Assembly (NCBI GenBank): GCA_016256075.1 | Contig: SDVU01000221.1 | Span: forward strand, 1 to 17,095 | Origin: Dictyocoela muelleri | Taxonomy: Eukaryota; Microsporidia | Length of the DNA: 17,095 nt | Direction: 5' to 3' | Translations under genes and position numbers: made by a program | Part shown: positions 8,055 to 16,591 of the stretch, piece by piece | Layout: every line of letters begins with the position of its first letter | Numbering within the stretch: position 1 is the stretch's first letter | Notes under the pieces: model-generated | What the model saw: the letters and a program-made list of their open reading frames with translations, nothing else | What the model was told of the DNA's origin: nothing | The model's database searches: none

Positions 8055-8180
8055 AATTTAATTAATTAAAATAATTAAATAAATAATCAAATTTTATTAT
8101 TTTTTTAAATTCTAATAAATAAAAGATATTAGTTTTAAATATATAATTAAATTAACTGGAGATTAAAGGTAACTGCTAGT

Positions 8181-8389
8181 TTATTTAAATATTTCAAATT
8201 TCTTTAATAATCGTTTTTATGACATTATTTGTACATCCAGAAATTTAAATATTTTTGAAAACACAGGATGATGCCCGCCATAATTTTCTTTAATTTGTTC
8301 TACAATTTATTCCATATCGATTCAACATGTTGTGAATGGTCAAAATTTGTCGGATTAACAAAATTTATCCAAATATTAGCAGTTAAGTG
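8181..8389 (-). pseudogene. Merlin/ISXO2-like transposase, copy 3 (C-terminal fragment)
   Basis: On the minus strand the frame from 8389 reads HLTANIWINFVNPTNFDHSQ followed by HVESIWNKL, a stop, and NKLKKIMAG. This is the C-terminal block of the ISXO2-like domain (family pattern LTVNHSINFVNP..GVHTQHVESIW..LK), including the last catalytic Glu. After a frame change it continues HHPVFSKIFKFLDVQIM and FEIFK, ending at a TAA at 8183-8181. The catalytic Asp regions are missing; upstream sequence turns into the 21-bp repeat array. The wording differs from the other copies, so it is probably its own subfamily. Confidence 0.7.
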
Positions 8390-8429
8390 ACTATAAATTT
8401 TGAAAATTGTGTTATAAGTAGAGCAACCA

Positions 8430-8560
8430 AAATGCATATAAATGCATATGGGTTTAAAATGCATATTTCGATGGTTTTTATCATAAATGCATATGCATTT
8501 ATAATAAGAGCATATGCATTTATAATAACCGCATGTGCATTTCTAATAATTATGTGTTAT
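8430..8560. repeat. AT-rich tandem repeat with GCATATGCAT core (about 21 bp)
   Basis: Three clear 21-bp units start with CATATGCATTTATAATAA at 8490, 8511 and 8532. Looser copies of TGCATAT lie upstream from about 8433. ATGCAT and CATATG are palindromic, so the array has many small inverted repeats. It separates Merlin copy 3 from any upstream remainder. Confidence 0.65.
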
Positions 8561-8708
8561 TTTAATAAGATTTAGTGTATATGTAATGAAACATATCTAT
8601 TGAAACGGTGTTGAAATGCCAAAAACTATATTTACATATTTAAACGCAGGATAATCTTATTTTACATCGGAAAAAACTTGATAGGCACATTAAAACGACA
8701 AAATATTT

Positions 8709-8782
8709 CTATTTTATGGTAGTGTCCCAAAATGTCGAATTCCCAAAAAGTCAAATTCTCAAAATGTAGAAATCCAAAATGC
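8709..8782. repeat. 16-bp degenerate tandem repeat (CCCAAAATGTCGAATT)
   Basis: Four successive units of about 16 bp: CCCAAAATGTCGAATT, CCCAAAAAGTCAAATT, CTCAAAATGTAGAAAT and CCAAAATGCTGAATTT. The array follows GGTAGTGT, giving a shape like the repeat-bearing end of a DNA transposon, but no inverted partner exists in the window. Confidence 0.6.
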
Positions 8783-9106
8783 TGAATTTTTTTACCACTC
8801 CAAAAATACAAAGATATAGATATATATATTTTCTGACATCGTATACCATCGAATCCGATAAACCCTGTTATTTTTGATGTTTATGTTAGGGTCTTTTTAT
8901 TTTATCTAAAAAACTATAAAAGAAACTCAAAACATATACCCAACATGTATATGACAAATACAACATCATACAAAAACACAGAACACACCACTCATAGACG
9001 ATCATCCTATGGAGGCAATAGCAACAAATACTTTAATAAAGAACCATTTATTAAAAGTATCTATGTAAATTACATTCTCAGACGAACCATTCCGCATGGG
9101 TCGGAC
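8783..9106. other. Gene-less stretch, locally GC-richer
   Basis: No recognised gene or RNA. Base composition shifts toward that of the SINE to its right. A TATA-like CTATAAAAG (about 8915) and an AATAAA (about 9035) lie on the plus strand, and a short plus-strand open frame (8945-9181) shows no known motif. Confidence 0.4.
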
Positions 9107-9579
9107 AATATATATATATATATATATTACATGCTGACGACATCCATAGCTGCCAACCCGGAGAGTTGTCTCCAACCATAGTCTTCAGACCTTTGGTTCG
9201 TGGTGTTCCAATAATACGTCACTTCCTAAGCTACCCAGAAGCCTAGCTGTATACGCGATTTTCGTTTTATCAATGACTCAGCAGGATATTTGTAATTAAT
9301 AGTTTTTTATGAATTTTTATTTTTTCACTACTTTTTACCGAGATGCGTCGCCGCACTCATCCCCACACCTTGGAGAGTCCCTTCTGTTTCGTTGTCATAT
9401 TAGACCAAGTCTTAATCAGCTATACCACACTAGAACAACTGTATATATACTAAAATTATATAGTTATGACCGCTTAATGTCATTCCCTCATTATTTATTG
9501 TGAGTGACGTCAGCAGGATTCGAACCACGATACTTAATTTTTACATTCAAAAGTGTTAACCACTGAGCTATCTGGCCCA
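9107..9579 (-). mobile_element. tRNA-derived SINE, copy 2 (near full length)
   Basis: On the minus strand the element begins at about 9579 with GGGCCAGATAGCTCAGTGG and ends in a (TA)n tail at 9107-9128 preceded by GTCAGCATGTAA. The first 70 bases are tRNA-like with Pol III A and B boxes. The remaining 400 bases are a tRNA-unrelated body shared with copy 1 at 691-1098. Head, body and simple tail in this order define a SINE. SINEs are transcribed by RNA polymerase III and copied by a partner LINE's enzyme; no LINE is visible here. No clear target duplication was seen. It codes for nothing; the two plus-strand open frames across it are incidental. Confidence 0.75.
9511..9579 (-). promoter_or_regulatory. 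Internal Pol III promoter (tRNA-like A and B boxes)
   Basis: The A box TAGCTCAGTGG and the B box GGTTCGAATCC fit the tRNA consensus TRGYNNAGNGG and GGTTCGANNCC exactly, about 35 bases apart. The arms do not fold into a proper cloverleaf: the T stem pairs poorly and the acceptor ends do not match. It is therefore a SINE head and not a working tRNA gene. Confidence 0.75.
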
Positions 9580-9589
9580 TCACCGACCA

Positions 9590-10037
9590 TAATATTTGAT
9601 TTTTAGTCGTTAAGATGAGACAAATATTTATTTATTATTTGAAAGACTATTAGCTTGTGGTTAACACACTTAGATGTCCCATTAAGTATAATAGTTCCGC
9701 ACTTATGAACATTTATTTAATAAATAAATAGAAAAAAACATTAACGGCATAAATTTATATAACTAATATACATTTTTTTAGTGCGATATGTCTATTACTG
9801 TCAAATTTCACTTGACTACTTCTAAGTTCCACTATTTCCAATTTCCACTACTTCCAAAAAATTAAAAATTTCTAATAACGAAAAAAAATAAATAAAGAAA
9901 AATGTAAAATAAAAAAATGAAATTAAACGAAAAAAAGATATAATAATAAAGATAAAATTAAAAAAGCTAAAAAAATAAGAACAAAAAAAAATTTAACTTT
10001 CATTTAGAATTAATTTTTAAATTAAAACACGGAAGCT
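9590..10037. other. Gene-less AT-rich stretch
   Basis: No gene seen. It contains a short pyrimidine-rich run with TTCCACTAYTTCCAA-like units (about 9825-9860) and then an A-rich tract (about 9855-10000). A second short motif, GTGGTTAACACACTTAGATG near 9657-9676, resembles the SINE head's GTGGTTAACACTT in plus orientation, but is too short to call. Confidence 0.4.
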
Positions 10038-11327
10038 TGCGCCAAATAAGTTTACATTTTTGAGGTGTTCTTTTTTTGATTTATCCTTTAGTGTAAAATA
10101 AATAAAAAAATCAAAAAAAAATATTTATAAAATTAATTTAATAAAAAATTTAAAAGGATCATTTTATATTTCTATTTATCATAAATCTTAAAATATACAT
10201 ATCAATTAGCTTTTCAGTTCTATGACGAAAAGAAATTCCTCTTTTTATAACTAACCAACAACCTTCAATAGAGTTAATATGTGTTCCAGTTAAACTATCA
10301 ACAAATTCCTCAGAACGCTTAACAGTTTTATGATCTAAAAAATATCTTTTCACATCAGAATAACCCCTCCAACCATCAGTATAATAATAAAATCGTAAAA
10401 AAAATATCTTTTTAAGAAGTCATTTATCACTTATTTTGATGTTTTTTTTACATTTTTTTCAAGATTATTCTTCTTTCTACGTCACCACAACCCATGCACC
10501 ATCTACTTTATGTCCTCTTTCATATTTTCTTTTACCAAACTTATATTCGTCTATTTCAACAATCATTTCATTTCCTCCTATTTTTCTATCATTTCATAAT
10601 ACTTTTCAATTATATTTGTTTTTTTCTCAAAACCTTATAAACAATATAGTGTGATATATTAGACCATCTCTCAATTTCACCCACAGAAGAACTCGCCAAC
10701 CATTTATCTAAAATAAAAATTTCATTAAATTTTTATCCATCCTGCTGGTGAAAATAGTACCATGGAATATAGAAAATGTTGTCAGATCTATCAAAGATCT
10801 GGCAAAAAATAAAAATTGGTTGTATAAAGTTTTTTTTGAATTTAATTTATTATAAGTTATCATCCGGATGGAAGTATCGTCATACGGGGATCTTTCTCGG
10901 GAGTTAATTCTTGGTGTATGGTTCAAGAAGTTATGCATGTGTAGATTTGGACGAAATCAATTTTTATATTTTTAAAACGAGGGAGAATCTTTCGCGGACA
11001 ATTCTATGATTAAATTAATCAAGAAGGTTATTTTATAAAATTTAGAGTGTTCCAGAACAACTTCTACAAATTTTCATGACGCGCTTTAGATACGGAAATA
11101 TGTTTCTACAATATTTCCAAGTACAACATACTAAAAACTTTTTTTGAGTGCCATCTAACTTTTGAACTACATTTAAAACAGTTTTCTGTTATAACTGATA
11201 GCAGGTATTTAAATATAAATCTTAATAATCTTTAAAATTTAATACCATTTGAATATAAATAAAGATAAAATCTAAAAAAAAGATACACCCCCCCCCAAAA
11301 AAAAAAAATGTAAACTTATTTGGCGCA
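10038..11327 (-). mobile_element. Merlin element, copy 4, with perfect 24-bp terminal inverted repeats
   Basis: TGCGCCAAATAAGTTTACAT at 10038 onward is matched exactly, inverted, at 11304-11327, giving 24-bp perfect terminal repeats and a 1,290-bp element. Merlin elements are about this size with terminal repeats of about this length, and the minus-strand transposase inside confirms the family. The usual 8-9 base target duplication is not apparent: the flanks CGGAAGCT and TTAACCAA differ. The perfect ends contrast with the broken gene, so the ends may still be usable in trans. A run of C followed by a run of A sits just inside the right end (11288-11308). Confidence 0.82.
10159..10938 (-). 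pseudogene. Merlin/ISXO2-like transposase, copy 4 (broken)
   Basis: Read on the minus strand, an N-terminal trace FFARSLIDLTTF (family RKGSFFxxS) is followed by DKWLASSSVGEIERWSN, then the frame from the ATG at 10566: MIVEIDEYKFGKRKYERGHK with the first catalytic Asp, and VDGAWVV before a stop. A later frame gives TDGWRGYSDVKRYFLDHK (second Asp) and LTGTHINSIEGCWLVIKRG (third residue, Glu) down to 10159. The three catalytic residues are all present, but at least three frame changes and several stops separate them. The zinc-ribbon region was not recognised. FGKRKYERG places it near copy 2. Confidence 0.82.
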
Positions 11328-11616
11328 TTAACCAAAACACAACATCGAAATTAAGCGCATTACGTAAAGCAAACATGATCCCATATAATTAAATAAGGCC
11401 ATTATCATAATTTAAGTTAAGGTTATCGAGGGTATTTTCTGATTAACAAATTTCTTTTTTTCGGTTTTGCTTACTACCAGCCTATATAGGAGCCACTTCG
11501 GCCTCTACAAATCATTGCCTTTTTAATTTTATCTAAAATTTTAAAAAACAAGCGAATAATTTATTCAAAGATCTATTCAAATTTGCATGAAAAGACTCAT
11601 ATGTATTAGATGTTGG
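11328..11616. other. Short gene-less stretch with a possible transposase scrap
   Basis: Mostly unassigned. At 11616-11533 on the minus strand SNTYESFHANLNRSLNK faintly resembles a MULE C-terminal region, but it is too short to assign. CTATATAGGAGCCACTTCGG near 11483 is GC-richer than its surroundings. Confidence 0.3.
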
Positions 11617-11824
11617 GGTATTGTCCTTTATCCGGGCCATAAGTAAGTGTCCCCTCTTTAATGAATATTTTAAATTAAAAATTAACATAAATTTTAAATT
11701 ACAAAAAAAATCCAATTTAATAATTTAAAAATAATTTTATTATTTCATTAAAAAATATTTTAAATTCATTTCCATTTAAATTAGACAAATATCTTTTCTT
11801 AAAAGTATTTTATCCAACCATTTA

Positions 11825-12577
11825 TCAAATATTGCATCTTTTCACACCATGATCTTTTCTTATAAAAGATTTCAACCCTGCCCAAAAACCTTCAATGTTA
11901 TTTGTATGAGTTCCATCGGGTGCTTTAAATCCTTCTGAGTGTATCACAACTTTATGGTGAACAGACAAATTTGCAGATACCCTAGGATATGATGGATGGC
12001 CATCAGTATGAAGAGTACTACCTACACCAATTAATCCCTCCATTGCTTTTGTCAATACGGAAATCGCTCTGTTGTCAACTTTTTTTACAAAAAAATTTCT
12101 TTGGCTGGTATTTTCTATACCACCTAGAATCCATGTTGTTTCAGGCGTTTCATCATCAATACACGTAGGGGATCGTATTATCCCTTTTCTACATATAACG
12201 CTTTCGTCAACTTCTACTATCACACCTGGTCCACCTAACAGTACTGGTCTCTTTGCCATATATTTGCTATAGCAATCGCGTAATCTTGATTTAACATTTG
12301 CAATTAAATTTTTAGAAACACATAAATAAGATATTATTTGTTTATAGGAAGAATCATTCAATAAAAAATAAATTATGTTAAACAAAATAGTTATTTTACA
12401 TTTTAATTTAGTAATTGATCGTTTATTTTGGCATTTTGATTTTTTACAGCAGTATATTATTCTCTGTGTACCACATTCATTATAAATTTGCAACAATGTA
12501 TCGCCATCACATACATTTCAAAAAGATTTAAGGTTTAATATATTATTTTTAATCAAATATTCAAGCAAATCTTCCAT
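11825..12577 (-). pseudogene. Merlin/ISXO2-like transposase, copy 5 (nearly intact)
   Basis: Best-preserved transposase in the window. From the ATG at 12577 the frame reads MEDLLEYLIKNNILNL, meets one TGA at 12520-12518, then runs open for over 230 codons to 11825. The N-terminus carries zinc-ribbon cysteines (CDGD, NECG, YCCKKSKC). The ISXO2-like DDE domain has all three catalytic residues: Asp in GGPGVIVEVDES (D124 counted from the ATG), Asp in LHTDGHPSYP (D192) and Glu in GTHTNNIEGFW (E229), with the Asp-Glu spacing of 37 usual for this group. WILGGIENTSQRNFF precedes the second Asp. It ends after HGVKRCNI; the next frame gives FDKWLDKILLRK, so a frame change probably removed about 15-20 C-terminal residues. 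It is closest in wording to copy 6. One stop codon and the altered C-terminus suggest recent decay. Confidence 0.9.
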
Positions 12578-12668
12578 TAACAAAAAAATTTTATATGTTG
12601 ATTTTAATATATTTGATGTCATGGGGGGTCTAATATTTTATTTTATAAATATTTTTTTTGAAAAAGCG

Positions 12669-12737
12669 CTTTTGTCCTTTTTACGGGCTTTTTTTTAAAA
12701 AAAAATAATTATAGCCCGGATAAAGAACAAGACCCGT
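12669..12737. repeat. Hairpin at the right end of Merlin copy 5
   Basis: CTTTTGTCCTTTTTACGGGC on the left arm pairs with GCCCGGATAAAGAACAAGAC on the right arm, with T and A runs between. The right arm is the terminal repeat itself, so the end sequence is present as a head-to-head pair. It could be a regulatory duplication or the debris of a neighbouring end. Confidence 0.6.
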
Positions 12738-12739
12738 AT

Positions 12740-13640
12740 TTTTTCTTTGTTGACGACATTCTTCGTTTGAATGTAACTTTGTCTTGGGATAATTTCAGTA
12801 TTTATAACCAAACTTTTTTTTCTCCCCACTTGTGTGATGTGGTTTTACTTTTTCCTTTAAATTTTCTTTTTTTATTGATTTATTACTTTTTATGATTTTA
12901 ATTATCATGGTTTCAATTTTCTCAATAGTTTCACATATTTCAGACATGGTGTGTTTATTTGCTATTTCCTTTTCTATTTTAACATTATTTTCATTATTGG
13001 TAAAGAATGCTTCTTCTTCTTTTTGATATAACAACTCATCTGCCTAATCGCAACATAACGCAAGTTTTCGACAGGTATTTTTAATTTAATTTTCATATGT
13101 TCTTATGTTGAAGTAATTTTCTTGTTTGATGTTTGACAATCTTTGGTAGTAATGATGTGCTCTCGATGATTGTATTTGAATCTTAATACGGCGTCTAGTA
13201 TTAATTCCGTACTTCCAGTATATACAATGCTACTATTTATATTTGGGCTAATTATGTGTGCTAATGCCTCAAATTTTCTTTTCTCACTCCAATTGCAATA
13301 TCTGAAATCTCTTTGAATCTTAAACTACATTTCAATATATCTTGGTTATTTATGTCTTCTAGTATTTCGATTTTATGTTAAATTTTCAGTCCAGTAAGCT
13401 ACGAAACATTATCAAACGTTGCATAATCAATGGAATTTTTATTTGAATTAATAGCTTTATCTCTCATTTCTTCATTAATTGCTTCATCGAGATTTTGAAT
13501 GAGCTCATTATGTCGTGTTCTCAGGGGCACGATGAAACTTTTTATAAAAACTAAATAAAGATTTTGAAAATGTACTTTTATTAAATTTTTCTTTTGCATC
13601 AAGGTTGTGACGGAAGTTTTTAAGATCATGACGAGAGAAC
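12740..13640 (-). mobile_element. Possible LTR-retroelement gag-like fossil
   Basis: The minus strand carries lysine- and glutamate-rich coding traces of gag-like composition (13034-12795 and 13629-13399), followed by a short HSNEECRQQ motif near 12755-12775 of the kind found in gag zinc knuckles. No protease, reverse transcriptase, integrase or LTR was recognised. The region is broken in several places and looks old. The call rests on composition and one motif and could be wrong. Confidence 0.25.
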
Positions 13641-13978
13641 ATATGGTTCGATGTCTGATTTTCTTTTATAGTTTTGTATTTTGATCAAATTTATAAAATT
13701 TATGAATTTTATACCAGTTTCTCAAACTTCAAAATCGAGTTACTCTAGAAACTGTCATTCATACTGTTACTTTGTTATAGATTTCTTATGTGGTCAAACC
13801 AGCGATCTCACAATATTTTTACAAAATGTGCCTAAAAAGAATATAAATTTGGGTTTTAACTAGTGTTAGTTATTGAATCTTTAGAAGAAATGGTCATCTG
13901 TAAGTGTAAATTACAGAATTATATTTGAAATGAACACAAAAGAGCATGCTATTTTCAGTTATAATAAAATGTTTTTTT
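13641..13978. other. Gene-less stretch
   Basis: No recognisable coding remnant, RNA or repeat. A plus-strand open frame of 60 codons (13681-13863) has no motif and is likely chance. Confidence 0.4.
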
Positions 13979-14311
13979 GGTTCTCACGGGTTAGCCACCC
14001 CACCTTCAAAGGGAAAAATCGTTATTCAGAAGAGATGAGCACATGTTTCTTATTTAAAATAAGATCGCCATGAAAAGATACATCTATATAAGGTAATATA
14101 TTTGAATATATGGCTTTATTTTTAAGATTACCAAATTTTGTGCTTTGCACCAAATTTAATAATCTTAAAAATAAAGTCTTATATTTAAATATACTACCTT
14201 ATATAGATGTAACTTTTCATGGCGATCTTATTTTAAATAAGAAACATAAGCTCATATCTTCTGAATAACGATTTTTACCTTTGAAGGTGGGGTGGCTAAC
14301 CCGTGAGAACC
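13979..14311. mobile_element. 333-bp palindromic MITE
   Basis: The block is a near-perfect inverted repeat over its full length. The left end GGTTCTCACGGGTTAGCCAC and the right end GTGGCTAACCCGTGAGAACC are exact complements. Further pairs are TTATTCAGAAGA/TCTTCTGAATAA, TTTCTTATTTAAAATAAGAT with its mirror, and CTATATAAGGTA/TACCTTATATAG. The centre is GTGC-TTT-GCAC at 14140-14150. Arms are about 165 bases with few mismatches, so the copy is fairly young. It contains no gene. Flanking bases are T-rich on both sides, so a target duplication cannot be fixed. Such structures form strong hairpins in single-stranded DNA and could yield hairpin RNA. Confidence 0.85.
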
Positions 14312-14472
14312 TATTTTTTATGTTGAATATATAGGTTATTCCAAATTATTACGGCTTATTTGAATAAACCCTGTGATTTTACATTTTTTTAAATAAGAAC
14401 TATACAATTTTTCTTTATATTTCACGATTATTTATTTTTAGGAGGTTTTAAAACCGGAAACCCAAAAAGACT

Positions 14473-15434
14473 ATGAAAACCTTATTTAGATTTTTAATTA
14501 ATATTATTTCAATTTTTCGTTTCATTAGATTTTTTAATGCTTCTTTATTTGTGGTACCAAGTAAAAAGTTTTTTTTTGGCCCCACAAATGGAGAAAGGCA
14601 CAAAAAAGTTTTAGGTTTTAACCATAATTCTTTTAGAACTTTAGAATCGTGCAAAAATTCTTTGATTGATTTAGAAATTGTCAGGAAGAAATTTTTGCAG
14701 TAAGTGTGAAAAAAATCTGCTTATAATATCTAAAGAGAGGGAGTATATTAGGCTACTTTACAAGTGTAGTAATAGAAGTTTTAGAAATATGAAGAGGCTT
14801 TTACATAAAAATTGTTTACCTCTAAATGAATATCTATTTTTCGTTTGTTGTATATATCTTCGATTAGATTATATGCAGATATACAATATGATAGGATGTA
14901 TCGATGATACTATTATTAACGCTAAAAAAGTATTGCGTATAATATGGATAAAAAATGAGAAAAGGTTATTGATAGGAAGGCCGGGAAAGATCATACATTT
15001 AGATGAGACGATCTTATGTAGTAGAGACGTCTTAAGGTCTCATACTTCTGATGATTGAAACACAAAAAAATACGGTATTGATATAGGAATTTGGGATAAA
15101 GATGATACAGTAATTTTTATGTTAAAATAATTACCTATAGATCATCAGAAACAATGATTAATGCCTTATAAGTTAAAATAGGAGTAGTTTTAGTCCAACA
15201 CAACGATGGTAATAGAAGTTATCCTAGTGTAGCTAAAATTTATGGTTTAAAACATCGTTTTGTTAATCATAATGAAGGGTTCAAATCATTGGAAAGAACC
15301 CACACTAATAATATTGAAAATCTTTGTTCTAGAATGAAAAGTGAAATTTAAAAAAACATGGTGTTAGGCGCTCAAATATAGATGATAGGTTTGAAGAGTT
15401 TACATACAGACATTTTTTTGAGAGGAGAATCTAG
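14473..15434 (+). pseudogene. Merlin/ISXO2-like transposase, copy 6 (broken)
   Basis: The first frame (to 14703) ends with CKNSLIDLEIVRKKFLQ. The frame then changes and 14678-15058 reads NFCSKCEKNLL (zinc-ribbon cysteines C7 and C10), YKCSNRSFRN, and GRPGKIIHLDETILCSRDVL with the first catalytic Asp (D109), ending HTSDD at a TGA where the family often has Trp. A third frame from 15154 reads QHNDGNRSYPSVAKIYGLKH (second Asp), VNHNEGFKSLERTHTNNIEN (Glu) and SRMKSEI to the stop at 15349-15351. A frame change then gives HGVRRSNIDDRFEEFTYRHF and a final stop at 15432-15434. All catalytic residues survive, but at least three frame changes and three or more stops are present. Shared NEGFK, THTNNIE and HGV.R.NI blocks ally it with copy 5. 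Confidence 0.85.
14578..14601 (+). repeat. GGCGCCAC-type motif, copy a (inside the 5' part of Merlin copy 6)
   Basis: GGCCCCACAAATGGAGAAAG followed by GCAC. A close match in the same orientation lies at 15569-15589. It resembles the outer bases of Merlin terminal repeats (compare GCGCCAAATAAG at 10039), but a terminal repeat pair should be inverted. Confidence 0.55.
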
Positions 15435-15568
15435 AGAAGACACTTTCAAAATTTTAAAATCGATCTGTAGGTAAATTTTATTTGAATAAAAGTTTTATTG
15501 TTATTTTTTTTTCTTTTTTAAAAAAAATATATATAAATTTTTATTAAAAGGGTGGAGTCTTGTGTTTA

Positions 15569-15589
15569 GCGCCACGAATGGAGAAGCAC
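15569..15589 (+). repeat. GGCGCCAC-type motif, copy b (right of Merlin copy 6)
   Basis: GCGCCACGAATGGAGAAGCA, matching 14578-14601 in direct orientation. It is preceded at 15554 by GGAGTCTTGTGTTTA, which recalls the end of Merlin copy 5 (GGGTCTTGTTCTTTA). It may be the left end of a further, unrecognised element. Confidence 0.5.
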
Positions 15590-16430
15590 CGGTTTCATAA
15601 TGAAATTATAATATTTTTTACATTTGGTGTCATATAAAATTTTTGATATTAAAAAGGGTTACACGCATCAGAAAAATTGAAAACCACTGTTTTAAATTAT
15701 ACAAAATCGAAGTGAGAGCAAAAGTAAAATGCTAATGGTATAAATTATAAACTAATAGGGGACAAATCGATACGAAAGCAAACTAATTAAATGGTTAAAA
15801 TGCGAAGAAATAAAATATTTTTATTTAAGATATAATTTTGTCTACTTTCTATCTTTATACCATAATAGCAAGAGTTAATTATAGAGGAGTATGGATAAAT
15901 ATAAGAGCGATCTGAAAAAAAAACATTAATAGATGTTATAAAAGTAAAATTCATATAAGTGGTGCAAAAAATACAGAAAAAATTCTTAACATCACACTTA
16001 TAATTACCTTTTTTCTTAATATAGTCCGACTCTTACATAAATTATTTCTGCCCATAATAGGCATTCAACTCTATAATTCCATTTAACCTCAAATTTTTTT
16101 AAACTCTTTAATTTTCCCTTACTTTTATTATTTCCCTCTAACTCATAAAATTACCCTAAATCAAATATTATCCTTAGCTCTTATAATTTTACCTCAAATC
16201 TTATATGAAATTTTTGCAATCTATATCTGTCATTGATGTGATTAACAAAAAAATTCATATAATAGGTGAATAAGTAACAAGTTTTTTTTGTTACAAATTA
16301 TAAAATTTCCTATGCTCTTGTAATTTTCACTCCGTCATTATAATTTCCACTTTGCCATTATAATCTCCTCTTTGGATCATATGTTTGTAATTGATCATAA
16401 TGTTTATTTTAAAACTATTTTGGGCTCTAA
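15590..16430. other. Gene-less AT-rich stretch with degenerate repeats
   Basis: No coding trace was recognised. From about 16080 to 16380 pyrimidine-rich units recur loosely, for example CATTATAATTTCCACTTTG (about 16335) and CATTATAATCTCCTCTTTGG (about 16356), 21 bases apart, and ACCTCAAATC/CTCTTATAATTT blocks near 16085-16205. This is probably a worn minisatellite. Confidence 0.45.
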
Positions 16431-16473
16431 TGAACAAAACGCGCCCTCTTATATTTTCGGCACGTTTTGTTCA
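16431..16473. repeat. Hairpin of two facing GGCGCG-type ends
   Basis: TGAACAAAACGCGCC (16431-16445) and GGCACGTTTTGTTCA (16459-16473) are complementary at 14 of 15 positions around a 13-base loop. It is strikingly GC-rich here. The right arm lies about 120 bases past the stop of Merlin copy 7 and could be that element's left end; the left arm could be the right end of a lost neighbour. A terminator hairpin is less likely in a eukaryotic setting. Confidence 0.6.
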
Positions 16474-16591
16474 ACATACTGCATATATGTATTTTATAAT
16501 GAAGAACAAATAAATAATACTTAAAGAATAAAGTAGCAAATAATGATTAATAAACCATATTAAAGAAAATGAACTAGTTAATCAAATTACT

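Larger units (their letters stand above)
11617..12737 (-). mobile_element. Merlin element, copy 5, about 1.12 kb
   Basis: Imperfect terminal inverted repeats bound the transposase: GGGGTATTGTCCTTTATCCGG at 11617 and, inverted, ACCCG/CGGGTCTTGTTCTTTATCCG at 12737. They share TTGT.CTTTATCCGGGC. The resulting length fits an autonomous Merlin. No target duplication was recognised, so the exact ends are tentative. A third copy of the end sequence lies inside the right end at about 12669-12691. Confidence 0.7.

Noticed and set aside
8866-9090. Solo LTR candidate (starts TGTTA, TATA-like and AATAAA motifs, ends near CTCA)
   Set aside because: Flanks show no matching 5-base duplication, no second copy exists in the window, and the ends are chosen by eye.
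9511-9579. A functional tRNA gene on the minus strand
   Set aside because: A and B boxes are perfect, but acceptor and T stems do not pair, and the sequence continues into the repeated SINE body.
16431-16473. Rho-independent terminator
   Set aside because: The stem has no trailing T run and the setting is eukaryotic; element ends explain it better.
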